Origin: Serratia sp. FDAARGOS_506
GTDB lineage: Bacteria; Pseudomonadota; Gammaproteobacteria; Enterobacterales; Enterobacteriaceae
Assembly: GCF_003812745.1 (NCBI RefSeq)
Contig: NZ_CP033831.1
Location: forward strand, 682,001 to 746,000
Direction of reading: 5' to 3'
DNA length: 64,000 nt
Shown in pieces: positions 1 through 9,240 of the stretch. Under the pieces are notes generated by a model, which was not told the origin of the DNA, did not search any database, and saw nothing but the letters and a program-made list of their open reading frames with translations. Every line of letters starts with the position of its first letter. The stretch's first letter is position 1. Position numbers and translations under genes: made by a program.

Positions 1-2
1 TC

Positions 3-620
3 GAGGAAGACTTCATCCGCTACGATTCGGGAAAGGTGCGCCACTTCCGCGGCATCAACGACGATCTGCAGTTGAATACGGCATTTCAGGCGCTGATGAA
101 ATTCAAAGCCTACGTGATCGATGGCGTGAGCGTGACGCCGCGCGCCCGGCTTAATCAGGAGATCAACAAGTTCGTCTGTACCGTGTTCAACCTGCGCACC
201 GTCACCACACCGCAGATGCTGGGTGAACCGGCGCTGGAAGGTGTGCACAGCGACGGCGTCGACCACACCATGACGACCTTCCTCGGCTGCGACAACATGA
301 CCGACGACAGCGCCAAGACCTTTATTCACGACATGCGCGAGACCAGCGGGATCAAATTCGATCGGGCCCGGCCAGAATGGATTTTGGGCGAAATACAGCA
401 TCGGCATTTCCTCGATACCCTGCTGATTGTCGACCATGAACGCAAACATAGCCTCTCACCGGTGGAAGCGCAGGACAAACGCCGGGATTCGACCCGCGAT
501 ATGCTGATCTTTTTCACCCGCAAACCGGTCGAAGACGGCCACGTCTCCTTCGCGTATGACTCTTTCAAACCGCATATCGAAATCCCGCTGTCGATAGATA
601 TGGTGGCGCGCGCGAGCTAA
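3..620 (+). CDS. 2OG-Fe(II) dioxygenase family protein, 5' end cut by window
   Basis: The frame is open to the left edge, so the N-terminus is missing; a GTG at 36 is only an internal possible start. The 205 visible residues carry an HxD iron motif (HSDGVDH) followed by a Thr/Phe-rich strand. A distal His (RKHSLSP) and a C-terminal Arg-rich strand ([11 protein letters not shown]) follow. This layout fits the 2OG-Fe_Oxy_2 family (PF10014), which includes free amino acid hydroxylases such as isoleucine 4-hydroxylase. The substrate cannot be read from the sequence. No co-directional partner follows within 200 bases; brnQ, a branched-chain amino acid importer, is the next gene, which may be coincidence. 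Confidence 0.8.
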   Translation, partial: EEDFIRYDSGKVRHFRGINDDLQLNTAFQALMKFKAYVIDGVSVTPRARLNQEINKFVCTVFNLRTVTTPQMLGEPALEGVHSDGVDHTMTTFLGCDNMTDDSAKTFIHDMRETSGIKFDRARPEWILGEIQHRHFLDTLLIVDHERKHSLSPVEAQDKRRDSTRDMLIFFTRKPVEDGHVSFAYDSFKPHIEIPLSIDMVARAS

Positions 621-832
621 CGCACTGTCGGGCCGGCCGCCATGCTCCCTCTGTGCGGCCGGTTCACGCCAGGATAAACAGCGCTGTATTAATCAGGTTT
701 TTGTCGCCGAATTATTATATCCTGCCGGACGAAAATTTTGCGGGCGCTCGCTGCCCCCTGCGCCTGCCCTCTGCAGTTCTCCATTCCGCAGCAGGCCGTT
801 TATTTCATGAATACAGGCAGTGCCATACCGTT
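621..832. other. Intergenic region upstream of brnQ
   Basis: This 212-base stretch separates the dioxygenase from brnQ. The brnQ reading frame stays open upstream of its chosen start, but the extra residues have no membrane character or family similarity, so I treat them as non-coding. I see no convincing terminator or operator here. Confidence 0.4.
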
Positions 833-2155
833 ATGACCAAGAATTTATCCCCGAAAGACATTATCGCCCTGGGCTTTATGACCTTCGCCCTGTTTGTCGG
901 CGCCGGCAACATCATTTTCCCACCGCTGGTGGGGCTGCAGTCCGGCGAACATCTGTGGCCGGCCGCCCTCGGTTTCATGGTGACCGCCGTCGCCTTGCCG
1001 GTGATCGCCGTGATCGCGCTGGCGCGCGTCGGCGGCAGCATCAGCCTGCTGACCAGCCCCATCGGCCGCACTGCCGGCCTGCTGTTGGCGACCGTCTGCT
1101 ATCTGGCGCTCGGCCCGCTGTTCGCCACGCCGCGAACCGCCAATGTCTCTTTCGCCCTCGGCATCGCGCCCTTCACCGGCGACGGCGCCCTGCCGCAGTT
1201 CATCTACAGCCTGCTGTTCTTTACCCTGGCGATGATTGTCTCGCTGTATCCCGGCCGGTTGCTCGATAACGTCGGCCATATTCTGGCGCCGCTGAAAATT
1301 CTGGCGCTGGCAGCGCTCGGCATCGCCGCCCTGGTTTGGCCCGCCGGTGAACCGATCTCCGCCGTTGGCAGCTATCAGGCATCGGCGTTTTCCACCGGCT
1401 TCGTGCAGGGTTATCAAACCATGGACACACTGTCGGCGCTGATGTTCGGCTCGATTATCGTCACCGCAGCCCGTTCGCGCGGCGTCAGCGACAGCGGCCT
1501 GCTGCTGCGCTACACCCTGTGGGCCAGCCTGATCGCCGGCGTCGGCCTGACGCTGGTCTATATCTGCATGTTCAAACTCGGCGCCGGCAGCGGCAGCCTG
1601 GTCGAGAGTGGCGCTCAGGATGGCGCGGCGATCCTTCACGCCTACGTACAACACACCTTCGGCGATCTGGGCAGCGTCTTTATGGCGGTACTGATGTTCA
1701 TCGCCTGCCTGGTGACGGCGGTCGGCATGACCTGCGCCTGCGCGGACTTCTTCTCCCGCTACCTGCCGCTCTCTTATCGTGCGCTGGTGGTTATCCTCGC
1801 CCTCTTCGCCATGCTGGTCTCCAACATGGGGCTGGCCAATCTGATCCGCGTCTCGCTGCCGGTGCTGACGGCGATCTATCCACCCTGCATCGCACTGGTG
1901 TTGCTCAGCTTCAGCCAGAATCGCTGGCGCAGCGCCAAGCGCGTCTTCGCGCCGGTGATTGCCACCAGCCTGGTGTTTGGCCTCGCCGACGGTCTGAAGG
2001 CCTCCAGCTTCAGCGGCCTGCTGCCCGCCTGGTTCGATAAGCTGCCGCTGGCCGAACAGGGTCTGGTCTGGCTGCAGCCTACGCTGCTGGTGCTGTTGCT
2101 GGCGGCGGCTTACGACCGGTTGCGCAGCGTCGAAAGCGCCAACGCCGCGTCGTAA
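833..2155 (+). CDS. brnQ: Branched-chain amino acid:cation symporter BrnQ
   Basis: This 440-residue inner-membrane carrier of the LIVCS family imports leucine, isoleucine and valine with a cation. About 12 hydrophobic segments span the protein, starting with the conserved [14 protein letters not shown] stretch near residues 17-30. I chose the ATG at 833, although the frame is open from about 653, because it gives [14 protein letters not shown]. That matches the N-terminus and length (439 aa) of E. coli BrnQ, while the upstream extension looks unlike protein. The gene stands alone and ends at a bidirectional terminator shared with tktA. Regulation is not evident from the sequence. Confidence 0.93.
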   Translation: MTKNLSPKDIIALGFMTFALFVGAGNIIFPPLVGLQSGEHLWPAALGFMVTAVALPVIAVIALARVGGSISLLTSPIGRTAGLLLATVCYLALGPLFATPRTANVSFALGIAPFTGDGALPQFIYSLLFFTLAMIVSLYPGRLLDNVGHILAPLKILALAALGIAALVWPAGEPISAVGSYQASAFSTGFVQGYQTMDTLSALMFGSIIVTAARSRGVSDSGLLLRYTLWASLIAGVGLTLVYICMFKLGAGSGSLVESGAQDGAAILHAYVQHTFGDLGSVFMAVLMFIACLVTAVGMTCACADFFSRYLPLSYRALVVILALFAMLVSNMGLANLIRVSLPVLTAIYPPCIALVLLSFSQNRWRSAKRVFAPVIATSLVFGLADGLKASSFSGLLPAWFDKLPLAEQGLVWLQPTLLVLLLAAAYDRLRSVESANAAS

Positions 2156-2172
2156 GCGCGGGTTTCGCCCAT

Positions 2173-2204
2173 AAAAAAAGCCGGTCGCAATGACCGGCTT
2201 TTTT
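2173..2204. terminator. Bidirectional rho-independent terminator, brnQ/tktA
   Basis: A GCCGGTC-GCAAT-GACCGGC stem is flanked by an A-run on the left and a T-run on the right. It can therefore end transcripts from brnQ (+) and tktA (-). Confidence 0.9.
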
Positions 2205-2224
2205 ATCGGCTTGCACCAGGCGGC

Positions 2225-4219
2225 TTACTTCAGCAGCGCCTGTGCCTTCGCCACCACGTTGTCCACGGTGAAGCCGAACTCGGCGAACAGCTGCTCCGCC
2301 GGCGCCGACTCACCGAAGGTGGTCATCCCCACGATGGCGCCGTTCAGGCCCACGTACTTGTACCAGTAGTCCGCGATACCCGCTTCCACCGCCACGCGCG
2401 CCGTTACCGCCGCCGGCAACACCGACTCGCGGTACGCCGCATCCTGCTTGTCGAACGCGTCGGTCGACGGCATCGACACCACGCGCACCTTGCGGCCCGC
2501 CGCGGTCAGCTTGTCCGCCGCTTCCACCGTGATGCCCACTTCGGAGCCGGTGGCAATCAGGATGACCTCCGGCGTGCCCGCGCAGTCTTTCAGCACGTAG
2601 CCGCCGCGGTACACGTTCGCCAGCTGCTCCGCGGTGCGCGGCTGCTGGGTCAGGTTCTGGCGCGAGAACACCAGCGTGGTCGGGCCGTCGTTGCGCTCGA
2701 TGCCGTACTGCCACGCCACCGCCGACTCCACCTGGTCGCACGGACGCCAGGTGCTCATGTTCGGGGTCACGCGCAGGCTCGCCAGCTGCTCCACCGGCTG
2801 GTGGGTCGGGCCGTCTTCGCCCAGACCGATGGAGTCGTGGGTGTAGACGAACACGTTGCGCAGCTTCATCAGCGCCGCCATGCGCACCGCGTTGCGGGCG
2901 TATTCCACGAACATCAGGAAGGTCGCCGAGTACGGCAGGAAGCCGCCGTGCAGCGCGATGCCGTTGGTGATGGCGGTCATGCCGAACTCGCGCACGCCGT
3001 AATGAATGTAGTTGCCCGCCGGGTCAACGTTCAGCGCTTTCGAGCCGGACCACATGGTCAGGTTGCTCGGCGCCAGGTCGGCAGAGCCGCCCAGGAACTC
3101 CGGCAGCACCTTGCCGAACGCTTCCAGCGCGTTCTGCGATGCCTTGCGGCTGGCGATGTTGGCCGGGTTGGCCTGCAGTTTTTCCACGAACGCCTTGGCG
3201 TCGGCTTTCCAGTCGGCCGGCAGCTCGCCATTCATGCGGCGCTTGAACTCGGCGGCCAGTTCAGGGAAGGCCTTGGCGTAGGCGGCAAACTTGTCGTTCC
3301 AGGCCGCTTCCTTGGCTTGACCGGCTTCCTTGGCGTCCCACTGGGCGTAGATGTCCTGCGGGATTTCAAAGGCGGCGTATTTCCAGCCCAGCGCTTCGCG
3401 GGTGGCGGCCACTTCGGCGGCGCCCAGCGCGGCACCGTGCACGTCATGGGTGCCGGCCTTGTTCGGCGAACCGAAGCCGATAACGGTTTTGCACATCAGC
3501 AGCGACGGCTTGTCGGTCACCTTGCGGGCTTCTTCAATCGCCGCCTTGATGGCGTCCGGGTTGTGGCCGTCGACGTTGCGCACCACGTGCCAGCCATAGG
3601 CTTCGAAACGCAGGGCGGTGTCGTCGGTGAACCAGCCGTCGACGTGGCCGTCGATGGAGATGCCGTTGTCATCGTAGAAAGCGGTCAGCTTGCCGAGCTT
3701 GAGGGTACCGGCCAGAGAGCAGACTTCGTGCGAGATGCCTTCCATCATGCAGCCGTCGCCCATGAAGGCGTAGGTGTGGTGGTCGACGATGTCGTGGCCA
3801 GGGCGGTTGAACTGCGCCGCCAGGGTGCGTTCGGCGATGGCGAAGCCGACGGCGTTGGCGATGCCCTGGCCCAGCGGGCCGGTGGTGGTTTCAACGCCTG
3901 GGGTGTAGCCGTACTCCGGGTGGCCTGGGGTCTTGGAGTGCAGCTGACGGAAGTTTTCCAGCTCGCGCATCGGCAGGTCGTAGCCGGTGAGGTGCAGGAG
4001 GCTGTAAATCAACATGGAGCCGTGGCCGTTGGAGAGCACGAAACGGTCGCGGTCAGCCCAGTGCGGGTTAGTCGGGTTGTGGTTGAGGTAATCACGCCAC
4101 AGGACTTCGGCGATGTCCGCCATGCCCATAGGGGCACCCGGGTGGCCGGAATTTGCTTTTTGTACGGCGTCCATGCTGAGTGCGCGGATGGCGTTGGCAA
4201 GCTCTTTACGAGAGGACAT
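2225..4219 (-). CDS. tktA: Transketolase
   Basis: This thiamine-diphosphate enzyme moves two-carbon ketol units in the non-oxidative pentose phosphate pathway and acts in the cytosol. Its 664 residues match the usual length. The TPP/Mg domain carries GDGCMMEG near residue 155. The pyrimidine domain carries the transketolase signature [12 protein letters not shown] near residues 467-478, and the C-terminal domain is complete. The start ATG is preceded by a clear CTGGAGT ribosome site. It is divergent from loiP, as in E. coli, with a shared 238-base promoter region. TktA rather than TktB is chosen from this neighbourhood. Confidence 0.96.
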   Translation of the reverse strand: MSSRKELANAIRALSMDAVQKANSGHPGAPMGMADIAEVLWRDYLNHNPTNPHWADRDRFVLSNGHGSMLIYSLLHLTGYDLPMRELENFRQLHSKTPGHPEYGYTPGVETTTGPLGQGIANAVGFAIAERTLAAQFNRPGHDIVDHHTYAFMGDGCMMEGISHEVCSLAGTLKLGKLTAFYDDNGISIDGHVDGWFTDDTALRFEAYGWHVVRNVDGHNPDAIKAAIEEARKVTDKPSLLMCKTVIGFGSPNKAGTHDVHGAALGAAEVAATREALGWKYAAFEIPQDIYAQWDAKEAGQAKEAAWNDKFAAYAKAFPELAAEFKRRMNGELPADWKADAKAFVEKLQANPANIASRKASQNALEAFGKVLPEFLGGSADLAPSNLTMWSGSKALNVDPAGNYIHYGVREFGMTAITNGIALHGGFLPYSATFLMFVEYARNAVRMAALMKLRNVFVYTHDSIGLGEDGPTHQPVEQLASLRVTPNMSTWRPCDQVESAVAWQYGIERNDGPTTLVFSRQNLTQQPRTAEQLANVYRGGYVLKDCAGTPEVILIATGSEVGITVEAADKLTAAGRKVRVVSMPSTDAFDKQDAAYRESVLPAAVTARVAVEAGIADYWYKYVGLNGAIVGMTTFGESAPAEQLFAEFGFTVDNVVAKAQALLK

Positions 4220-4457
4220 GTTTTACTCCAGGTCGGATAAAAAAAGCAGTCAAGTTCCCTATTTTCTCAGACTCCGCATCACAACGGCAATCCCTAATGC
4301 CAAATGAGAGCGAGTTCACCACTTATTAGCACGATTGGACGCTTTTTCGGAATAACACTATTCTCGCCCCGTCTGACGTACACTAGGCTCTTGCGACAAG
4401 ATTTCCTCCAAGCAAAATGATTCTTTTACCTTGTTACCTTCACAGGAAGATGGCGTT

Positions 4458-5210
4458 ATGAAGATCCGTACCTCTTTGATTGCGTTGGGCATTGCCACCT
4501 TGGCAACCGGCTGTCAAAACCTGAATACCGAAACCTTGATGCAGTCCGGCGCGCAGGCGTTCCAAGCGGCGACCCTGAGCAATAACGACGTTAAGGCCCT
4601 GAGTGATAAATCCTGTGCCGAGATGGACAGCAAGGCACAAATCGCGCCGGCCGACAGCACCTACGCCAAACGTCTCAACAAAATCGCCGCAGCGCTGGGC
4701 GACAACATCAACGGCACCCCGGCCAACTATAAGGTCTATGTGACCAAAGACGTCAACGCCTGGGCGATGGCCAACGGCTGCATTCGCGTCTACAGCGGCC
4801 TGATGGACATGATGAACGACAACGAAGTGGAAGGCGTGCTGGGCCACGAAATGGGCCACGTGGCGCTGGGCCACACCCGCAAGGCGATGCAGGTGGCTTA
4901 CGGCACCGTGGCGCTGCGCACCGCGGCGTCCTCCGCCGGCGGCGTCATCGGCTCGCTGTCGCAGTCGCAGCTGGCGGACATCGGCGAGAAGCTGGTCAGC
5001 GCCCAGTTCTCGCAGAAGCAGGAAAGTGAAGCGGATGATTACTCGTTCGATCTGCTGAAAAAGCGCGGCATCGATCCGAACGGCCTGGCCACCAGCTTCG
5101 AGAAGCTGGCCCAGATGGAAGCCGGCCGCCAGAGCAGCCTGTTCGACGATCACCCTTCTTCTCAAGCGCGCGCGCAGCACATTCGCGATCGCATCGCAGC
5201 AGAGAAATAA
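4458..5210 (+). CDS. loiP: M48 family metalloprotease LoiP (lipoprotein)
   Basis: This 250-residue periplasmic or outer-membrane zinc protease is related to E. coli LoiP/YggG, a stress-linked member of the HtpX/Oma1-like M48 family. A lipoprotein signal is seen at the N-terminus, with lipobox LATGC, so the mature protein should start with an acylated Cys near residue 18. The zinc site is HEMGH near residues 132-136, followed by the third ligand region ESEADDYS. I chose the ATG at 4458 over 4431 because it directly begins the signal peptide and follows an AGGAAG ribosome site. It is divergent from tktA. An accessory cluster begins right after its terminator; in E. coli speB follows. Confidence 0.93.
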   Translation: MKIRTSLIALGIATLATGCQNLNTETLMQSGAQAFQAATLSNNDVKALSDKSCAEMDSKAQIAPADSTYAKRLNKIAAALGDNINGTPANYKVYVTKDVNAWAMANGCIRVYSGLMDMMNDNEVEGVLGHEMGHVALGHTRKAMQVAYGTVALRTAASSAGGVIGSLSQSQLADIGEKLVSAQFSQKQESEADDYSFDLLKKRGIDPNGLATSFEKLAQMEAGRQSSLFDDHPSSQARAQHIRDRIAAEK

Positions 5211-5218
5211 CCACGAGA

Positions 5219-5246
5219 ACGCCCGGCAATCGCCGGGCGTTTTTTA
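5219..5246. terminator. Rho-independent terminator, loiP/TPP enzyme gene
   Basis: An ACGCCCGGC-AAT-CGCCGGGCGT stem is followed by a T-run on the plus strand. It serves loiP directly and lies at the 3' end of the minus-strand catabolic cluster. It marks the left border of the accessory block. Confidence 0.88.
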
Positions 5247-5251
5247 TCGTA

Positions 5252-6892
5252 TTAATACAGCGTTTTCTGTGGCGGCCCGGCGAAAGTCAGCGGCCCTACC
5301 TGCTTCATGTCCACCTCGACCACCGACGGCCCTGGGTAGTTGATCGCTTCGGCCAGCACACCGTTGAACTGTGCCGCTGCGTCCACCTTCCAGGCTTTCA
5401 GCCCCATCGCTTCGGCGATCTGGGTGAACGCCGGCGTATGCAGCTCGTTGTAATATTGGCGCCCGGCGAAGTACTTGTCCTGAATGCCGCGCATCACGCC
5501 ATAACCGCCGTCGTTCATGATCAGCAGGGTGATATTCACCTGTTCTTGCGCCATGGTTGCCAACTCGCCCAGGCCCAGCGCCAGACCACCGTCGCCCACC
5601 AGCCCCACCACCTTACGCTGCGGGTTGGCGATTGCGGTGCCGATCGCCATCGGCAACCCCATACCAATGGCGCCGGCCAGCGAGTGAATGTTGCACAGCG
5701 GCGAGATCGCCCGGAACAGACGGCTGCCCCAGACGCTGCCGGAAACGGTGATATCGCGCACCAGCAATCCGTCCTGCGGCAGCGCGGCGTCGATGGCGTC
5801 ATTGAGTTTGGCGTATTCACCGGACTGCTGGCGCAGCGCACTCTCCGCCTGCCGCACCGCTCCCGCTATCTCAGCATCCCACTCGGCGTTGACCTTCTCG
5901 CCGGGGCTCAGCCGCGCCGCCAGCGCCGCGAGCAACGCCGCACAGTCGCCGTTGATCTGTTCATCGGCCAGGTAGTTGCGGTTGGCCGCCGCCGGATCGA
6001 TGTCAATCTGCACCAGCGGGCGCGGCAGCGGCAGCGTCCAGGTACGAGTTTCATTACTGCGCAGGCGCGAACCGGCCACCAGCGTCAGGTCACACTGCGT
6101 CAGGATCGCTTCGATGCTCGGTGAGTTATGGAACGCCCGCAGGCTGCGCGGATGGCTGTCCGGCAGAATGCCGCGCCCGTGGGTGCTGGAGATCACCGCC
6201 ACGCCGGCATCCGCCAGCTTGCGCACCGCGTCGCCGCAGCCCAAGGCGCCGCCGCCTAACCACAGCAGCGGACGCTTGGCCTGTTTCAGCCGCTGATGCA
6301 ACCGCTCCACCGCTGCGGCGTCCGCCTTCGGCAGCGGTGCCGGCGCCAATGGCTCGGTCAGTACTGAACGGGAAACCAGACTGCTTTGAATATCGATGGG
6401 GATCTCGACCGCCACCGGGCCGCAGGGCACGGTTTGCGCATCCAGGATCGCCCGTTGGATCACTGCCACCGCCTGCTCCGGCGAATTGACCCGGTAAGCG
6501 CGCTTGGAGCAGGCACGCAGAAAGCCGAGCTGATCGCGGGTTTCATGAATAAAACCGGCGTCGGCGTCCAGATACGCTTTTTCCACCTGGCCGGTGATAT
6601 GCAGCAGCGGCGTGTTGGCGTTGAGCGCCTCAATCATCGCCCCCACCGCGTTGCCGGCGCCGGCGCCGGTGCTGGTCAACGCTACGCCCAGGCCGGAGAA
6701 ACGCCCGTGCGCGTCGGCCATGGTGACCGCGCCTGCTTCACCGCGCGCCGGCACAAAGCGGATCTTATCGCGCTGCCCTACCGCATCGGCGATCGGCAGA
6801 TTATGAATCGAAATGATGCCGTACATCGCCGACACCGCGTACTGTTCCAAAGTCCGGGCTATCGCCTCGCCAACCGTGATTTTATCGCTCAT
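5252..6892 (-). CDS. Thiamine-diphosphate-dependent enzyme, acetolactate synthase/decarboxylase-like
   Basis: This 546-residue protein has the three-domain acetolactate synthase/benzoylformate decarboxylase fold. The activating glutamate lies in ARGEAGAV near residue 52. The C-terminal TPP/Mg motif begins GDGG and ends NDGGYG about 28 residues later, near residues 432-463. The residue before the glutamate, His in many acetolactate synthases, is Gly here. There is no regulatory small subunit gene nearby, which argues against branched-chain biosynthesis. It is the last gene of the catabolic cluster, 52 bases after the aldehyde dehydrogenase. A 2-oxoacid decarboxylase or lyase role is plausible, and the product aldehyde could feed that dehydrogenase; this is inference. 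Two ATGs are adjacent; I chose the second. Confidence 0.8.
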   Translation of the reverse strand: MSDKITVGEAIARTLEQYAVSAMYGIISIHNLPIADAVGQRDKIRFVPARGEAGAVTMADAHGRFSGLGVALTSTGAGAGNAVGAMIEALNANTPLLHITGQVEKAYLDADAGFIHETRDQLGFLRACSKRAYRVNSPEQAVAVIQRAILDAQTVPCGPVAVEIPIDIQSSLVSRSVLTEPLAPAPLPKADAAAVERLHQRLKQAKRPLLWLGGGALGCGDAVRKLADAGVAVISSTHGRGILPDSHPRSLRAFHNSPSIEAILTQCDLTLVAGSRLRSNETRTWTLPLPRPLVQIDIDPAAANRNYLADEQINGDCAALLAALAARLSPGEKVNAEWDAEIAGAVRQAESALRQQSGEYAKLNDAIDAALPQDGLLVRDITVSGSVWGSRLFRAISPLCNIHSLAGAIGMGLPMAIGTAIANPQRKVVGLVGDGGLALGLGELATMAQEQVNITLLIMNDGGYGVMRGIQDKYFAGRQYYNELHTPAFTQIAEAMGLKAWKVDAAAQFNGVLAEAINYPGPSVVEVDMKQVGPLTFAGPPQKTLY

Positions 6893-6944
6893 CATCTGCC
6901 TTCTTAGGGTATTCGTTATTGGGGTTATGCGTAGAGGTGTCGGC

Positions 6945-8414
6945 CTAGTCGCTCCAGCGGTTCACCTGATGGCCCAGCGCCAGATACACACTTTTCTGCT
7001 GCATGTAGGCCTTGATGCCGTTCAGGCCCTTTTCGCGGCCCAGCCCGCTTTCCTTGAAACCGCCGAACGGCGTGGAAATCGAGAACGTTTTGTAGGTGTT
7101 GACCCAGACGGTGCCGGTTTCCAGCCGCTCCGCCAGCGCCATCGCGCGAGGGAAGTCGCGGCTCCAGATGCCGGCTGCCAGGCCGTACACCGAGTCGTTG
7201 GCCTGTTCGATCAGCTGTTGCTCATCGTCAAACGGCAACGCCACCAGCACCGGGCCGAAGATCTCTTCCTGACAAACGCGGGCGTCATTGTTCAAACCTT
7301 CAATGATGGTCGGCAGGTAATAGCTGCCGCTCGCCAGTTGCGGATCGGCCGGTGCTTCGCCGCCGATGACCACCCGGCCGCCCTCTTGCCGCGCCAGCGC
7401 CACGTAGTCCGCCACGCTTTGCCTATGTTTGGCGCTGATCAGCGGGCCGAGATGCACGCCCGGCGTCAACGGGTTGCCGATGCGCAGCCCCGCTGTCAGT
7501 TCGGTCAAGCGCGCCAGCAGCGGCTGATACAGCGAACGATGCACGAACAGCCGCGAACCGGCGATGCACGCCTGGCCGGCAGAGCTGAAAATGCCGTAGC
7601 AGATGCCGCGCGCCGCCTGCTCCAGATCGGCGTCCTCCAGCACGATGGTCGGCGATTTTCCCCCCAGCTCCAGCGAGGTGGGGATCAACTTGTCGGCGGC
7701 GATGTGCGCCAAATGACGCCCGGTATTGGTCCCGCCGGTAAAAGAGATCTTTTTCACCAGCGGATGGCGCGCCAACGCCTCGCCGATCACCGAACCTTTG
7801 CCCGGCAACACGCTGAGCAGCCCGGCCGGCAGGCCCGCCTGTTCGAACAGCTCGGCCAGCTTCAACGCCATCAGCGGCGTGGCTTCGGCCGGTTTGAGTA
7901 CCACCGCGTTGCCCGCCGCCAGCGCCGGTGCCACCTTCTGCATTTCGCTGGCAATCGGCGAGTTCCACGGCGTAATGGCGGCGATCACCCCCATCGGTTG
8001 ATACTGGCTGAGGGTCATCACCTCGGCGCTGCGCGGGGTCGGCAGCTCACCTTCCAACACCTCGCAGGCGGCCGCAAAGTAGCGCGCGGTCGCCGCTGCG
8101 CTGGCCACCAGCCCACGGGTCTCCGCCAGCGGCTTACCGTTGTCGCGAGTTTGCAGCTCAGCCAGCTGTTCCTGCTGCGCCAGGATCAGATTGCTGACGC
8201 GGTAGAGGATCGAGGCGCGTTGGTGCGGCACCAGTCCACGCCATTCCGGCGCGCGCCAGGCGCGTTCCGCTGCTTCCACCGCCTCGTTCACGTCCTCGAC
8301 GTTCGCGGCGCGTAGCCGCGCGTTGACGCTGCCGTCGGCCGGGAATACCGAAGCCATCTCCTCGCCACGCCCTTCACGCCAGCGCCCGGCGACAAAAATA
8401 TTCAATCGTTCCAT
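6945..8414 (-). CDS. NAD(P)-dependent aldehyde dehydrogenase
   Basis: This 489-residue member of the aldehyde dehydrogenase superfamily oxidises an aldehyde to an acid. The conserved base lies in LELGGKSP near residue 250 and the nucleophile in GQACIAGSR near residue 282. The coenzyme loop FTGGTNTG and the C-terminal PFGGFKESG motif are also present. I chose the ATG at 8414, not 8438, because an AGGAG box sits seven bases upstream of it. It follows the aspartate-dehydrogenase-like gene by 16 bases, so co-transcription is likely. In an extradiol pathway such an enzyme could act on a ring-cleavage semialdehyde; the substrate is unknown. Confidence 0.9.
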   Translation of the reverse strand: MERLNIFVAGRWREGRGEEMASVFPADGSVNARLRAANVEDVNEAVEAAERAWRAPEWRGLVPHQRASILYRVSNLILAQQEQLAELQTRDNGKPLAETRGLVASAAATARYFAAACEVLEGELPTPRSAEVMTLSQYQPMGVIAAITPWNSPIASEMQKVAPALAAGNAVVLKPAEATPLMALKLAELFEQAGLPAGLLSVLPGKGSVIGEALARHPLVKKISFTGGTNTGRHLAHIAADKLIPTSLELGGKSPTIVLEDADLEQAARGICYGIFSSAGQACIAGSRLFVHRSLYQPLLARLTELTAGLRIGNPLTPGVHLGPLISAKHRQSVADYVALARQEGGRVVIGGEAPADPQLASGSYYLPTIIEGLNNDARVCQEEIFGPVLVALPFDDEQQLIEQANDSVYGLAAGIWSRDFPRAMALAERLETGTVWVNTYKTFSISTPFGGFKESGLGREKGLNGIKAYMQQKSVYLALGHQVNRWSD

Positions 8415-8430
8415 GCTCCGCTCCTGCCGT

Positions 8431-9225
8431 TCAGGCAATAAAACCGCCGTCCACCAGACGGCGGCAGGCTTGTACCGCGCTCAGCGCCGCCAGGGTTGAT
8501 GTTTTGGGATTGCTCGCCAGCGGGGTGCCGCTCAGCTCGATGTGAAATTCGCCAAAGTCGCCACACACCTGCAGGCGATGAGTATTACGCCGGGTGGCAG
8601 GATCGACCTGCAGGCGCACCCGGGTAGCGTCCATCCCCAGGCCGTTGAGCGCAATGGTGGCCGCCACGTTGGCATTGGCCGGGAACAAACGCGCCGCTTC
8701 GCGCGCCGAACCTTCAAAAAACACCTGCGCTTCACTCACCGCATCGAGGTCGATCAACTGTTCCGCCGGGCTGCCGCGCCAGCTGGCCGGGCTTTTGCTG
8801 GCCTGATAGGTCACGCTCTCCAACCCGCCTTCGCGTGCCGACGCCAGCCCGTCCATCCCCGCCACCGCACCGGACAGCACGATCAGCTGCCCGTGATGAC
8901 TGCGACAAACCTGCTGCAGCCGCTGTTGCAATGCGGCGTCCGCCAGCGCGCCGGTCGAGATCACCGCCAGCGGCCAACCGCGCTGCAGCACCGCTTCGCT
9001 GAACTCCACCACCGCCTGCTGACTGGCGCACTCCAGCACCAGATCCGGCCGCTGCGAACACTGATCTGGATGAGTCAGCGCCTTCACTCGCCCGCCAAAG
9101 GCCTCGGCGATCGCCGCATGATGAGCTGTGCGCGCCAGGATCCAGCCGACCTCCACGCCCTCCGGCAAACGGGCGATCACTTCCTTCGCCATCGCGCCAT
9201 AGCCAATCATCATGATCTTCTTCAT
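8431..9225 (-). CDS. Aspartate dehydrogenase-like protein (NadX family)
   Basis: This 264-residue protein has an N-terminal Rossmann fold (MIGYGAMAKEV at residues 6-16) and the C-terminal domain of the aspartate dehydrogenase family (PF01958), including the NVAATIALNGLG helix. Known family members interconvert L-aspartate and oxaloacetate or iminoaspartate with NAD(P)H. Placement between an SDR and an aldehyde dehydrogenase in an oxygenase cluster does not suggest NAD synthesis, and no nadA or nadC lies nearby. An amine- or imine-handling step in the catabolic pathway is possible, but this is inference. The gaps to its neighbours are 15 and 16 bases. Confidence 0.82.
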   Translation of the reverse strand: MKKIMMIGYGAMAKEVIARLPEGVEVGWILARTAHHAAIAEAFGGRVKALTHPDQCSQRPDLVLECASQQAVVEFSEAVLQRGWPLAVISTGALADAALQQRLQQVCRSHHGQLIVLSGAVAGMDGLASAREGGLESVTYQASKSPASWRGSPAEQLIDLDAVSEAQVFFEGSAREAARLFPANANVAATIALNGLGMDATRVRLQVDPATRRNTHRLQVCGDFGEFHIELSGTPLASNPKTSTLAALSAVQACRRLVDGGFIA

Positions 9226-9240
9226 CTTTCTCGGCCCCTG

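Noticed and set aside
2801-4240. 479-codon plus-strand frame
   Set aside because: It is antisense to tktA; the high-GC codon pattern leaves the opposite strand open. Composition is Val/Gly/His-rich with no family signal.
5252-6892. Assignment as biosynthetic acetolactate synthase (ilvB/ilvI/ilvG)
   Set aside because: No small subunit follows, the residue before the catalytic Glu differs, and the context is catabolic.
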